36,190 nucleotides of DNA from Acinetobacter sp. WU_MDCI_Axc73 (GTDB lineage Bacteria; Pseudomonadota; Gammaproteobacteria; Pseudomonadales; Moraxellaceae): NCBI RefSeq assembly GCF_025562455.1, contig NZ_JAHPRO010000028.1, positions 1 to 36,190 on the forward strand, read 5' to 3'. The notes under the pieces are model-generated. The model was not told where the DNA came from. It searched no databases and saw only the letters and a program-made list of their open reading frames with translations. Of this stretch, positions 8,450-17,448 are shown in pieces (positions within the stretch are counted from its first letter, which is position 1; every line of letters begins with the position of its first letter). The position numbers and the translations under genes were made by a program.

Positions 8450-9126
8450 TATGCTTTCCATAGCTGATCTGGCGTGAGAACGAAGTCGGGATTGTTTAGA
8501 AGCTGCTGCACAATTCCACTGGTTTGCTGCAGTTGATCAAGCACATTCTGTCTTTTCCGGTTTATAACTTTATTGCGGTAATTCAGTTGATTTTGTGTGC
8601 ATGACAGCAGTTCTGCAAGCAGATCCAAGCTCATAGTACGGTGAGGTTTGAAAGAATTTTCTTTGTTTAAAGCCAGGATAACTTCAGATGAAATATGGGC
8701 ATTAATCAGCGATTGCATTTTTTTAGGGTTAAGTCGGTCCAGTTCATGATAAAAGGACAGAAATTTTATGAATTCTGAACTTGCCACTTTTTTTAATAGC
8801 TCAATTTTGTCCTCATCTTGAGGAAAAGAATGAACAAGTACGTTAATATTTTTTGGTATATGCTGAGACCAATATAGAAACCACTGAAAATTATTTGTAA
8901 TGGTAAAACCAGAGAAATTAGGATCTTTCCATACGTGAAGTTCGAGACTTGGATTTAATGTAGACAAATCAGTTTTTAAGGATTTAAAAGCCTCTTGATA
9001 GCAAAGATAAATTCCAGAAAAATAAGGATGTACACTGATTTGGATTTTATTAAAATTTTTACACAACAATTTTTTAGGTGTGCCAAATTTTTCATTGAAA
9101 TCAAAAGCCGTTTCCATAGTCCCCAT
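8449..9126 (-). CDS. Accessory protein of the recombinase trio, function unknown
   Basis: First gene of the three-gene operon (225 aa from the ATG at 9126). I recognise no catalytic motif. The N-terminal half is mixed alpha/beta with many aromatics (HVWKDPNFSGF, NNFQWFLYWSQ). The C-terminal part (about 155-225) is helical and could form an HTH-like region around MSLDLLAELLSCTQNQLNYRNKV. Translation is coupled to the next gene through TAATG. The start is uncertain: TTG at 9141, ATG at 9126 and ATG at 9117 are possible and none has an ideal Shine-Dalgarno sequence. Its size and position fit the small third member of trio integration systems (GmtX-like or TnpC-like), which is inference from context. 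Confidence 0.7.
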   Translation of the reverse strand: MGTMETAFDFNEKFGTPKKLLCKNFNKIQISVHPYFSGIYLCYQEAFKSLKTDLSTLNPSLELHVWKDPNFSGFTITNNFQWFLYWSQHIPKNINVLVHSFPQDEDKIELLKKVASSEFIKFLSFYHELDRLNPKKMQSLINAHISSEVILALNKENSFKPHRTMSLDLLAELLSCTQNQLNYRNKVINRKRQNVLDQLQQTSGIVQQLLNNPDFVLTPDQLWKA

Positions 9127-9141
9127 AAGTGTAAAAAACAA

Positions 9142-9670
9142 TCAATTGAATATTCTTATAATTTTTTGAAATATTAAACAAGATTGATATACCCCATATC
9201 TTGTGTATATTTACAATTAATATACAATATATTGTTATTTTTATATAATTTTAAGAACTAAATAACAACCTATAACATGCTGTATATTTGAAGATATAGA
9301 GGTTCTTACTTGGGAAATTAAACAATTGAAACAGGTAGAAGTTGTTACAGATATTCTATGCAATCAATCTCCCACTTGAGTTTTCAGCCTTATTCGCACA
9401 TTGGAGGTATAGTTTCAAGCCTGATGAAAACGGAGCTTGGAAATTTTTATTAGCTAAAGAACTGAAAGAAGTTGAATATTAAATTAATACAGCCTCAAAA
9501 TTAAAATGGACCTCTTTACCTAGAGGGCTATTATTTTGAGTTCATAGGGGACAGCTCTAGTTATCCCAGTATGAGACAGCCTCATTCTGCCCTGTTTCAA
9601 ATGCTTTTGGACTCATTCTTTCGAGATGCTAATGGCACCTGATTTGATTATAAAATATCTTTATATAATC
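9142..9670. other. AT-rich intergenic region with operon promoter and a decayed ORF
   Basis: This 530-base gap lies between the trio operon and pap. The part next to the trio is very AT-rich and contains the perfect palindrome ACAATATATTGT (9224-9235), a candidate operator for the recombinase operon. From about 9266 to 9482 on the plus strand there is protein-like sequence in two frames with no start codon: one frame ends at 9385 or so (TWEIKQLKQVEVVTDILC), the other ends at a TAA near 9482 (FKPDENGAWKFLLAKELKEVEY). It looks like a frameshifted remnant of an unknown gene. I see no gene in 9483-9670. Confidence 0.45.
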
Positions 9671-11089
9671 TTATAAGTTTTCTAAGTGACCTAAATTTTT
9701 ATTTTGTACGCTATGAAGGATAGTTTGCAAAATTTCAATTCGTGCAGCATATTTACTATCATTGGCAATGATGTGCCAAGGAGAAATATCTGTGCTCGTA
9801 TATTTGAACATATCTGATGCTGCTTGTAAGTAGGCATCCCACTTTTCTCTATTACGCCAATCATCTTCTGTTAATTTGAAGCTTTTTTGAGGTGTATTTT
9901 TTCGCTTGTAAAAACGACGTAATTGTTCATCTTTTGAAATTGCTAGCCAAAATTTTATAACAATTGTATTTGTATCAGACAGTTGTTTTTCGTACTGATT
10001 TATTTCTTCATAAGCATTTTGCCATTCTATTGGGTTAATTAAATCTTCTACACGTTCTACAAGTACACGTCCATACCAGCTGCGATCAAAAATATTAAGT
10101 GCCCCATTCGTTGAATGCTTATTCCAAAAACGCCACAAATAAGGACGTAATCGTTCAAAATTTTCTGGTGCTGAAATACTATGAATATTATATTCGTGTA
10201 GCCCTAGAAATTTAATGATGCGCTTAATTGAACTGCCTTTACCTGCGGCATCCATACCTTCAAAAACTAATACAACGTTATGTGATGAATAACGTAGAAC
10301 ATCTGCGACTTTCCTTTCTAGTTGTTTAATGGTTTTTTTATACTCTATGTGGCTAATTTCACTTTTTTTTATTTGAGTTAAAATTGAAGGAATAGGTGCC
10401 GCCTGATATTTAAATTTATTCTTAATTTGTACAGGTGGTAGTTTTAGATGTTTAAGTATTAATTGAGAAAACTGTGTATTTCTTTCTATATTGTTTTCAC
10501 TATTAATGATTACCCAATCGTGGGTGAATCTATTTCTTAAAGTTTGAATTTGATTGTATAAGGTTTTAGTTTTCCATTTTTTTTGTGGAAAATCATCCCA
10601 TGTAAAACGTGGAACTCTTTGGATTTTATTAATAATATCAATATTTTTTGTGCGAATTTTTACTTTGCTCCATGAAACATCAAACCAAACTTTAATAATA
10701 TCTACATTATTATTTTTTAAGTAACTTTCAAATTCATATATACGCTTTAAGTGTTCGTTGAATACATTATTTTGTATTTTTTCATCATTTAATATAGTTG
10801 ACGCTAGTAAATCAGTATACCAATTCCCATAAAAAAACATGATTTGTCCATTTTTTGGAATGTCATTTATGTATGGTTGCCAAATTAATTTATTTTCTTT
10901 GACTCTATTTGGGGTTTCAGCCTTAATTTTTAAATATCTAGGATCCATTAATTCACTTAGCTTTTTGATTGATTGATTTTTTCGCGTTAGTTCAATTCCG
11001 CCAATTATTACTAATATACTTTTTGATTTAGAATTCTTGAGTTTATATTGTTCTTGAATTAATTTAATGGAGAGGTCTTGATAATTCAT
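9671..11089 (-). CDS. pap: Polyphosphate:AMP phosphotransferase (two PPK2 domains)
   Basis: Transfers phosphate from polyphosphate to AMP, giving ADP. With adenylate kinase this lets the cell make ATP from stored polyphosphate. At 472 aa it matches the length of the two-domain PAP known from Acinetobacter johnsonii. The C-terminal PPK2 domain is intact: Walker A EGMDAAGKGSS at about 274-284, FDRSWYGRVLVERVE at about 335-350 and the lid/Walker B region around KFWLAISKDEQLRRF. The N-terminal PPK2 domain has a degenerate loop (GGIELTRKNQS) but keeps the MDPR and FFYGNWY landmarks, as expected for a non-catalytic half. It is transcribed alone, away from the exporter operon. Coding AT content is high compared with ppk1 nearby. 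The ribosome binding site is weak. Confidence 0.92.
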   Translation of the reverse strand: MNYQDLSIKLIQEQYKLKNSKSKSILVIIGGIELTRKNQSIKKLSELMDPRYLKIKAETPNRVKENKLIWQPYINDIPKNGQIMFFYGNWYTDLLASTILNDEKIQNNVFNEHLKRIYEFESYLKNNNVDIIKVWFDVSWSKVKIRTKNIDIINKIQRVPRFTWDDFPQKKWKTKTLYNQIQTLRNRFTHDWVIINSENNIERNTQFSQLILKHLKLPPVQIKNKFKYQAAPIPSILTQIKKSEISHIEYKKTIKQLERKVADVLRYSSHNVVLVFEGMDAAGKGSSIKRIIKFLGLHEYNIHSISAPENFERLRPYLWRFWNKHSTNGALNIFDRSWYGRVLVERVEDLINPIEWQNAYEEINQYEKQLSDTNTIVIKFWLAISKDEQLRRFYKRKNTPQKSFKLTEDDWRNREKWDAYLQAASDMFKYTSTDISPWHIIANDSKYAARIEILQTILHSVQNKNLGHLENL

Positions 11090-11160
11090 TTTAAGTCTCG
11101 TTTAAAAAATTTTTAATAAAATAATTATAAATTCAGTTACAGTCAATGTTATTGTTTTAT

Positions 11161-11291
11161 TATTAAAGTGGCTTTGTTGCATAAATATGTAAGCATCTGA
11201 TTTAAATAAATTTAATTTTGGATCAAAAAACAATCAAAACTTTTAAAATCATATAGTTATGAAATCGTTGTGCAACAAAGCCTATTAAAGT
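11161..11291. mobile_element. 113-bp IS5-type MITE with 9-bp target-site duplication
   Basis: The element spans 11170-11282. It begins GGCTTTGTTGCATAAAT and ends in the complement of GGCTTTGTTGCACAACG, so the terminal inverted repeats agree over 12 bases. It is flanked by identical TATTAAAGT at 11161-11169 and 11283-11291, a 9-bp target duplication. The interior has no coding capacity. The ends match the left end of the IS5-family element at 35879 (GGCTTTGTTGCACAA, 15 bases), so that IS or a relative could have mobilised it. IS5-family (IS903-type) elements make 9-bp duplications, which fits. Confidence 0.9.
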
Positions 11292-11313
11292 TGTTTTGCA
11301 ACAACTTTTTTTT
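11289..11313 (+). terminator. Hairpin with T-run next to the MITE
   Basis: AGTTGTT-TTGC-AACAACT followed by eight T residues. It has the form of a rho-independent terminator on the plus strand, but no plus-strand gene precedes it in the window. Its first three bases lie in the MITE target duplication, so the MITE inserted at the foot of the hairpin. It may insulate the exporter operon or be left from a lost gene. Confidence 0.45.
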
Positions 11314-11519
11314 GTGCCATTAAAACAAAGCCGACTAAAAAGATCGGTATTTTTTTTATTATTATTTTTATTAGTATTTTTAATGTAAGTTATTGTTATT
11401 TATTGATATTTAAAATATTAAAATATAAATTTTGACCTTTTATTATTTTAAGTTTATATTCTTTTCAGAAAAAGTTGTTGACAGCAATATTTTTATATGT
11501 CTTTGGAGGGGGGGGTGTT

Positions 11520-12215
11520 GTGAGTCTTGAGATTTCAACTGTTTTAGAACATAAAGAAAACTTGAATAATGCTTTTTTTAAGAAAAAGACACAGGTTAGA
11601 GCAATTGAATCTGATTTAAAGATGGTGAATCAGACTATTAAGCTTCTATCGGAAGGTGGCGTTAATGCAGTTACATTAGAGGCAGTAGGTGTGAATGCTG
11701 GATACAGTCGCGGTTTAGTTTCTCGGCGCTATGGTTCTAAGGATCAATTACTTGTTCGAGTTTTAAATTATTTGGAAAACTGGTTAAATGAGAAATCTAA
11801 AATTGCAACTAATAATAAATATGGTTTAGATGCTATTAATTCATTAATTTTAAGTATTTCAGATGATTTTTATTTGTATCGTGAAAAATATAGAGCATAT
11901 TTTTGGTTGAGATTTTATGGTTTAGAGCAAAATAAAATTTTAAATGAATGTCTGGTAAGATCTCATAATATGCGTGAGGAAAAAACTATTAAATGGCTTA
12001 AAGAAGCATTAGCTCTAGAGGAATTATCAAGAAATGTAGATATTGAAATGGTACATGATTTTATTAAAACATCATTGATGGGTTTAGTTCATAACTGGAT
12101 GGTAGATCCTAATTTTAATATTGAAATTAGATTGAAGCAGTTAGTTTATATTCATTTAAAAAATATGTTTTCAAATTCTCATTTTTATCATTCTGTTAAT
12201 TTTTGGGGTGAATAA
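11520..12215 (+). CDS. TetR-family transcriptional regulator of the exporter operon
   Basis: 231-aa regulator. The N-terminal helix-turn-helix is seen in TLEAVGVNAGYSRGLVSRRYGSKDQLL (in parts, about residues 54-81). The C-terminal region is all-helical with aromatic residues, as expected for a ligand pocket. The GTG start at 11520 is chosen because it follows GGAGGGGG. A longer TTG frame from 11475 would place that ribosome binding site inside the gene. It sits 4 bases before the outer-membrane factor gene and is probably co-transcribed with, and represses, the exporter genes. The coding sequence is clearly more AT-rich than the transporter genes that follow, which hints at a different origin. 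The ligand is unknown. Confidence 0.88.
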   Translation: MSLEISTVLEHKENLNNAFFKKKTQVRAIESDLKMVNQTIKLLSEGGVNAVTLEAVGVNAGYSRGLVSRRYGSKDQLLVRVLNYLENWLNEKSKIATNNKYGLDAINSLILSISDDFYLYREKYRAYFWLRFYGLEQNKILNECLVRSHNMREEKTIKWLKEALALEELSRNVDIEMVHDFIKTSLMGLVHNWMVDPNFNIEIRLKQLVYIHLKNMFSNSHFYHSVNFWGE

Positions 12216-12219
12216 TATT

Positions 12220-13617
12220 ATGCAATTTACCCAATTAAAATATAGTAGTTTTTTAATTATATTCAGTATTACTGGTTGTCAACAAATAGATCCTTATCAG
12301 AAGCCTAAAATTTCTTTATCTCATAATTATCCGATTCAAACTCAGCACTCTTACCAAGCACTTTCTTGGATTGATTATGTCAAAGATCAACAACTTATTA
12401 ATATTGTCGATCTGGCACTAGTGGCGAATCAGGATTTAAAGATTGCTTCATTACGTATGCATGAAGCACAAGCGGCTTATAACATTCAACGTGCTGAACT
12501 TTTTCCGAATATAGGTGGTACTGCGAGCATGGAACGCAGTCATGTGCCTGCCGACTTATCTTATGTCGGTAGAGAAGTGACATCCAGTCAGTATTCTGTG
12601 GGTCTTGGCATGAACCAATGGGAGCTGGATTTGTGGGGTCGTATCCGCAGCTTGAATGAAGCGGCTTTGCAGCAATTTCTTGCAGTTGAAAGCAATGTGC
12701 GTGCAGCACGCAATAGTATTATGCAGCAAACTGTTCAAAGTTATTTAACGTTATCTGAACTGGATAAACGCATCCATTTTGCTCAGCGCTCTGTACAGAA
12801 TTATGAAAAATCAGTACGAATTTTTAAGCGCCGTTTTGAGGTGGGTGCAGGCTCTAAAGTGGAATACATGCAAGCAAAAACAATGCTCAGTAATGGTCAA
12901 GCTTTAGTGGCTGAATTACAGAAATCCCGTGCACTGACTGCAAACTATTTAGTGCAATTGGTGGGACAGCCGATTTCTTTGCCTAAAACAGATTTAGATC
13001 AAGTGACTTTTAAAACAAGTATGCTACAAACGGGTTTGCCTTCAGACTTATTGTTGAACCGTCCTGATATTCATGCTGCGGAAGCAATGCTTAAATCTAA
13101 GCATGCCAATATCTATGCGGCACGCGCAGCATTTTTTCCACGTATCGCACTGACGGGCAGTTTTGGAACAGCCAGTGCAGATTTAGACGATTTATTTAAA
13201 TCTGGCAGCAGTGTTTGGTCGTTTGCTCCTAGTATCAGTGTGCCTATTTTTACTGCGGGTCGTCTAAAAAATAATTTGACCTTAGCAGAAGTGCGTAAAG
13301 AGATTGCAGTGGCAGAGTATGAAAAGACGGTACAGAACGCATTCCGTGAAGTCTCTGATGCACTGGTTCAACAGAAATATTTAGATCAACAATTACGGAT
13401 TCAGAAACAAGGACTCAGTGCTTTCCAGGAAACTGCACGGCTGGCACAACTGCGTTATGACAACGGTGCTGTGGGATATTTAGACGTTTTGGATGCACAG
13501 CGCAATTTACTTAGTGCAGAACAGCAATTGATTGAAACGCAAAGTAGCTTAATGCAGTCCTATGTCAGTCTTTATTTTGCCTTGGGTGGTGACACCGCAT
13601 TTGCAAAAAAAATTTAA
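12220..13617 (+). CDS. Outer-membrane factor lipoprotein, NodT/RND-type efflux
   Basis: 465-aa TolC-like outer-membrane channel component. A lipoprotein signal (FLIIFSITGC, cysteine near residue 20) predicts lipidation and anchoring in the outer membrane. The two OEP repeats are visible: one with WELDLWGRIRSLNEAAL near 136, the other with PSISVPIFTAGRLKNNL near 340-356 and ARLAQLRYDNGAVGYLDVLDAQRNLL near 405-430 (read in parts). LNRPDIHAAEAML is typical of NodT proteins. The ATG at 12220 follows GGGGTG at a good distance. A GTG at 12208 would overlap tetR and lacks a binding site. It forms the exit duct for the fusion protein and ABC transporter encoded next. Confidence 0.93.
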   Translation: MQFTQLKYSSFLIIFSITGCQQIDPYQKPKISLSHNYPIQTQHSYQALSWIDYVKDQQLINIVDLALVANQDLKIASLRMHEAQAAYNIQRAELFPNIGGTASMERSHVPADLSYVGREVTSSQYSVGLGMNQWELDLWGRIRSLNEAALQQFLAVESNVRAARNSIMQQTVQSYLTLSELDKRIHFAQRSVQNYEKSVRIFKRRFEVGAGSKVEYMQAKTMLSNGQALVAELQKSRALTANYLVQLVGQPISLPKTDLDQVTFKTSMLQTGLPSDLLLNRPDIHAAEAMLKSKHANIYAARAAFFPRIALTGSFGTASADLDDLFKSGSSVWSFAPSISVPIFTAGRLKNNLTLAEVRKEIAVAEYEKTVQNAFREVSDALVQQKYLDQQLRIQKQGLSAFQETARLAQLRYDNGAVGYLDVLDAQRNLLSAEQQLIETQSSLMQSYVSLYFALGGDTAFAKKI

Positions 13618-13635
13618 AATATTGGGTAATTAAAC

Positions 13636-14694
13636 ATGAATTTTAAGAAAATAACCATTGCTGGGTTCATCGTTGTTTTAGGGTTGGTCGCTTATCTGAT
13701 CTGGAAAAATATGAATAAGCCAGACACTGATGCCTTAGTCAGTGGCAATGGACGTATTGAAGCCACTGAAATTAACGTATCTAGTAAGCTATCTGGTCAG
13801 TTAGAAGAAATTTTGGTTAAAGAAGGTGACTTTGTCGAGCCTGGTCAAATCTTGGCGCGGGTTAAAATTTCTGCTTTAGAGGCCCAATTGCGTGAATTGG
13901 AAGCCCAGCAGCGTCAAGCACAGGATGCAATTGCCACTGCTGAAGCACAAGTGTCAATGCGCATTAGTGAAAAATCTGCTGCTGAGGCAATGGTACAGCA
14001 GCGTGAAACCGAATTGATGGCCGCTAAAAACCGTTTGGCGCGTACTGAGGTTTTAGCCAAAGAGGGAGCCTCATCAAAGCAGCAACTCGATGATGAACGT
14101 GCCTCTGCGCAGCAAGTAGCAGCGGTATTAAGCGCAGCTAAAGCACAAGTGCAAAGTGCGCAAGGTGCGATCGTGGCCTCTAAAAGTCAAGTTTCAGCGG
14201 CTCATTCTCAAGTTGACGCAATCAAAGCATCGATTGAACGTATTAAATTTGATATGGATGATGCGCAATTACGTGCTCCATTAAAAGCAAGAGTGCAGTT
14301 CCGTGTTGCACAGCCGGGTGAATTGGTGGCAGCAGGTGGACGTGTTTTAAATCTGATTGATCTGTCTGATGTGTATATGACCTTCTTTTTGCCGGAAACT
14401 GTCGCAGGGCATATCGCCATTGGTACAGAAGTTCGCATTGTGTTGGATGCCGCGAAAAATGTGGTGATTCCTGCCAAAGTGTCATTTGTTGCAGATACTG
14501 CACAGTTCACACCAAAATCGGTAGAAACTGAAAGCGAACGCCAAAAATTGATGTTCCGTGTTAAAGCGAAAATTGATCCGACTTTATTAAACAATAATAT
14601 TGAACAAGTCAAAACAGGTTTGCCGGGTGTGGCATATATCAAAATTGATGATCAGGCAGTGTGGCCGACATTTTTAGAGAAAAAAGCTAAATGA
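13636..14694 (+). CDS. HlyD-family membrane fusion protein (YhiI-like)
   Basis: 352-aa periplasmic adaptor that would link the inner-membrane ABC transporter to the outer-membrane factor. It has one N-terminal membrane anchor (about residues 4-24, [16 protein letters not shown]). A biotinyl/lipoyl-like half follows ([17 protein letters not shown] at about 38-54, then [16 protein letters not shown]). Next comes a long alanine/glutamine-rich coiled coil (about 75-195), and then the second half-motif ([29 protein letters not shown]). The gene ends in ATGA overlap with the ABC gene, so the two are coupled. Order and type match the yhiI-rbbA-yhhJ gene group of E. coli. The exported substrate is not known. 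Confidence 0.93.
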   Translation: MNFKKITIAGFIVVLGLVAYLIWKNMNKPDTDALVSGNGRIEATEINVSSKLSGQLEEILVKEGDFVEPGQILARVKISALEAQLRELEAQQRQAQDAIATAEAQVSMRISEKSAAEAMVQQRETELMAAKNRLARTEVLAKEGASSKQQLDDERASAQQVAAVLSAAKAQVQSAQGAIVASKSQVSAAHSQVDAIKASIERIKFDMDDAQLRAPLKARVQFRVAQPGELVAAGGRVLNLIDLSDVYMTFFLPETVAGHIAIGTEVRIVLDAAKNVVIPAKVSFVADTAQFTPKSVETESERQKLMFRVKAKIDPTLLNNNIEQVKTGLPGVAYIKIDDQAVWPTFLEKKAK

Positions 14695-17447
14695 TGACAC
14701 AACAATCTGAAAAAGGATCGTTTGTTGCAGAAATTGAAAATGTCAGCCTGAAATATGGAAAAACAGTCGCGCTTAATAAAGTGTCGTTAACGTTACCTGC
14801 AGGTTGCATGATTGGTTTGATCGGTCCAGATGGGGTAGGTAAATCTAGCTTATTGGCTTTGCTGTCAGGTGCTAAAATTGTGCAGCAGGGGAAAGTAACA
14901 GTCTTGGGTGGTGATATTGCAGATAAATATCATCGAATTCAGGTCTGCCCATATATTGCCTATATGCCGCAGGGTCTAGGAAAAAACCTCTATAAAACAT
15001 TAACTGTTGAAGAAAATTTACAATTTGTGGCCCGGTTATTTGGACATGATGCCATCGAGCGCCGCAAACGAATTGATGAACTGACCAAGAGTACAGGTTT
15101 ATACAATTTTTTAGATCGCCCAGCAGGAAAACTTTCTGGCGGGATGAAGCAGAAATTGAGTCTATGCTGCTCTTTAATTCATGATCCGGATTTTCTGATT
15201 TTAGATGAGCCTACAACAGGGGTTGACCCTTTGGCGCGAGCGCAATTTTGGGAATTAATTAACCGTATTCGCAAAGTTCGTCCACATATGAGTGTAATTG
15301 TTGCTACTGCTTATATGGATGAGGCACAAGGTTTCGACTGGCTTGCAATGATGGATGAGGGGGAAATTTTAAAAACTGGCACACCGCAGGAGCTGCTCAG
15401 TCAAACCCAAAGCATCAGCTTAGAAGATGCATTTATTAAATTGCTGCCAGAAGAAAAAAAAGCCGGTTATGAACCTGTCGTGATCCCGCCCTTGCCAGAT
15501 TATGGTTCAGATACCTTTGCACTTGAAGCGAAAGATTTAACAGTAAAATTCGGAGATTTTACTGCTGTAGATCATGTTAATTTTCAAATTAAACGTGGTG
15601 AGATTTTTGGCTTTCTAGGTTCAAATGGCTGCGGTAAATCTACCACCATGAAAGTGCTGACGGGCCTCTTAGAAGCATCGGAAGGGCAGGCATGGCTGTT
15701 TGGTCAGCCCGTTGAAGGCAGCAATATTGAAACCCGGCGTCGTGTGGGCTATATGTCGCAGGCTTTTTCCCTGTATAGCGAACTGACTATTGTGCAGAAT
15801 TTGGTATTGCATGCCAAATTATTTCATGTGCCACAAGAGCAAATTGAGCCGCGTGTACAACTGATGCTCGAGCGTTTTGATCTTGAGAATGTGAAAGAAA
15901 AACTGCCTGATGATTTGCCCTTGGGGGTTCGTCAGCGTTTATCACTCGCAGTGGCACTGGTGCATAATCCTGAAATTTTAATTCTGGATGAACCAACATC
16001 TGGGGTTGACCCGATTGCGCGTGATAATTTCTGGCGCTATTTAATCAATTTGTCGCGTAATGATGGGGTCACGATCTTTATTTCAACGCATTTTATGAAT
16101 GAAGCCTTGCGCTGTGACCGAATGTCAATGATGCACGCTGGACGGGTGCTTGACAGTGCGTCACCAGCACAGCTGATTAAAAACCGCCATGCTGAAACAC
16201 TTGAAGAAGCTTTTATCGGTTATTTGATTGATGCTGGTGCAGGCACTAAAGATCAGCCCAATGATTTGGCGGAAAGTATTGCTGAAACAAATGGCAGTAA
16301 AGAACTGAATGCCAAGCCAAAAAAATTCAGTTTGCGCCGGTTATTGAGTTTTGCCTGGCGTGAGTCTTTGGAGTTGGCGCGTGATCCGATTCGCGCAACC
16401 ATGGCTTTAATGGGGTCATTAATTTTACTGCTGGTCATGGGCTACGGCATCACCATGGATGTTGAAGACCTCAAATTCGCTGTGCTGGATCGTGACCAAA
16501 CGAGCTTAAGTCAAAACTACAGCATGAGTATTGCAGGGTCGCGCTATTTTATCGAACAGCCATCGCTGCAAAGCTATGATGATATTGATCAGCGTATGCG
16601 TAGTGGGGATATTTCCTTGGCGATAGAAATTCCGCCAAATTTTGCTCGTGATGTTGCTCGTGGTGAACAGGTGCAAGTCGCTGCGTGGATTGATGGTGCG
16701 ATGCCACAGCGTGCAGAAACTGTGCAAGGTTATGTGCAGGGGATTCACACGTATTGGCTGATGCAAAAAGCATTAGAACAAAGTGGTTATAAAACATCTA
16801 GCGCTGTGAGTGTTGAAACCCGCTACCGCTATAACCCAGATATTAAAAGTTTGCCAGCAATGTCGCCCGCAGTACTGCCTTTATTACTGCTGTTGATTCC
16901 TGCCATGCTGACTGCTTTATCTGTGGTGCGAGAAAAAGAATTAGGTTCGATTGTGAATTTGTATGTCACACCAGTGACGCGAACAGAATTTTTAATTGGT
17001 AAACAGATTCCGTATATTTTGTTGGCAATGCTGAACTATTTCCTTATGTGTTTGGTCATGGTTACTTTATTTGATGTACCTGTAAAAGGTAGCTTCTTTG
17101 CTCTGACCTTAACTTCTTTTTTGTTTGTAATTTTTGCCACAGGTATGGGCCTATTGGCATCTACTATTACCAAAAGCCAGATTGCTTCAATGTTTTTAGT
17201 CATGATTGGGACTTTGATACCAGTTATGCAGTTTGCTGGAATTATCAATCCTGTATCGTCTTTGGAAGGGTTTGGACGCTGGTTTGGGGAAATTTATCCG
17301 GCAACGCATATGGTCAATATCAGTCGTGGAATTTTTAATAAAGGTTTGGGCTTTGATGATTTGAAACAGGCCATTTGGATCATTGCCATGGCTGTTCCGG
17401 TAGTAATGTTTGCTGCTATTGCCTTGCTGAAGAAACAGGAGCAATAA
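14691..17447 (+). CDS. rbbA: RbbA-like ABC transporter: two ATPase domains fused to an ABC-2 permease
   Basis: 918-aa inner-membrane exporter subunit. First ATPase: Walker [10 protein letters not shown] at 45-53, signature [11 protein letters not shown] near 151, Walker [14 protein letters not shown] near 168. Second ATPase: Walker [10 protein letters not shown] near 311, a degenerate signature [11 protein letters not shown] near 405 and Walker [14 protein letters not shown] near 429. The C-terminal half is an ABC-2 permease with one helix at about 570-585, a large periplasmic loop, then several helices from about 725 on. Architecture and length match E. coli RbbA (YhiH), named for ribosome association, but gene context points to drug or metabolite export with YhhJ- and HlyD-type partners. 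The symbol reflects architecture, not proven function. Confidence 0.92.
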   Translation: MMTQQSEKGSFVAEIENVSLKYGKTVALNKVSLTLPAGCMIGLIGPDGVGKSSLLALLSGAKIVQQGKVTVLGGDIADKYHRIQVCPYIAYMPQGLGKNLYKTLTVEENLQFVARLFGHDAIERRKRIDELTKSTGLYNFLDRPAGKLSGGMKQKLSLCCSLIHDPDFLILDEPTTGVDPLARAQFWELINRIRKVRPHMSVIVATAYMDEAQGFDWLAMMDEGEILKTGTPQELLSQTQSISLEDAFIKLLPEEKKAGYEPVVIPPLPDYGSDTFALEAKDLTVKFGDFTAVDHVNFQIKRGEIFGFLGSNGCGKSTTMKVLTGLLEASEGQAWLFGQPVEGSNIETRRRVGYMSQAFSLYSELTIVQNLVLHAKLFHVPQEQIEPRVQLMLERFDLENVKEKLPDDLPLGVRQRLSLAVALVHNPEILILDEPTSGVDPIARDNFWRYLINLSRNDGVTIFISTHFMNEALRCDRMSMMHAGRVLDSASPAQLIKNRHAETLEEAFIGYLIDAGAGTKDQPNDLAESIAETNGSKELNAKPKKFSLRRLLSFAWRESLELARDPIRATMALMGSLILLLVMGYGITMDVEDLKFAVLDRDQTSLSQNYSMSIAGSRYFIEQPSLQSYDDIDQRMRSGDISLAIEIPPNFARDVARGEQVQVAAWIDGAMPQRAETVQGYVQGIHTYWLMQKALEQSGYKTSSAVSVETRYRYNPDIKSLPAMSPAVLPLLLLLIPAMLTALSVVREKELGSIVNLYVTPVTRTEFLIGKQIPYILLAMLNYFLMCLVMVTLFDVPVKGSFFALTLTSFLFVIFATGMGLLASTITKSQIASMFLVMIGTLIPVMQFAGIINPVSSLEGFGRWFGEIYPATHMVNISRGIFNKGLGFDDLKQAIWIIAMAVPVVMFAAIALLKKQEQ

Positions 17448-17448
17448 G

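Larger units (their letters stand above)
11090..11519. other. Intergenic region between pap and tetR
   Basis: Divergent promoter region of pap (minus) and the tetR-exporter operon (plus). It contains the MITE and hairpin listed separately. From 11314 to 11500 the sequence is extremely AT-rich, with long T and A runs. I see no convincing -35/-10 pair with correct spacing, only TTGACA at 11478-11483 without a matching -10. Confidence 0.5.

Noticed and set aside
9483..9600. Possible IS3-type end (TGGACC and repeated ACAGCCTCA)
   Set aside because: No matching inverted end, target duplication or transposase fragment could be found nearby.
14208..14642. Long minus-strand open frame inside the HlyD-type gene
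   Set aside because: It is antisense to a well-supported gene, and its product shows no domain pattern. The same applies to similar antisense frames in the rbbA-like, Na/Pi, mgtC-like, ppk1 and guaA genes.
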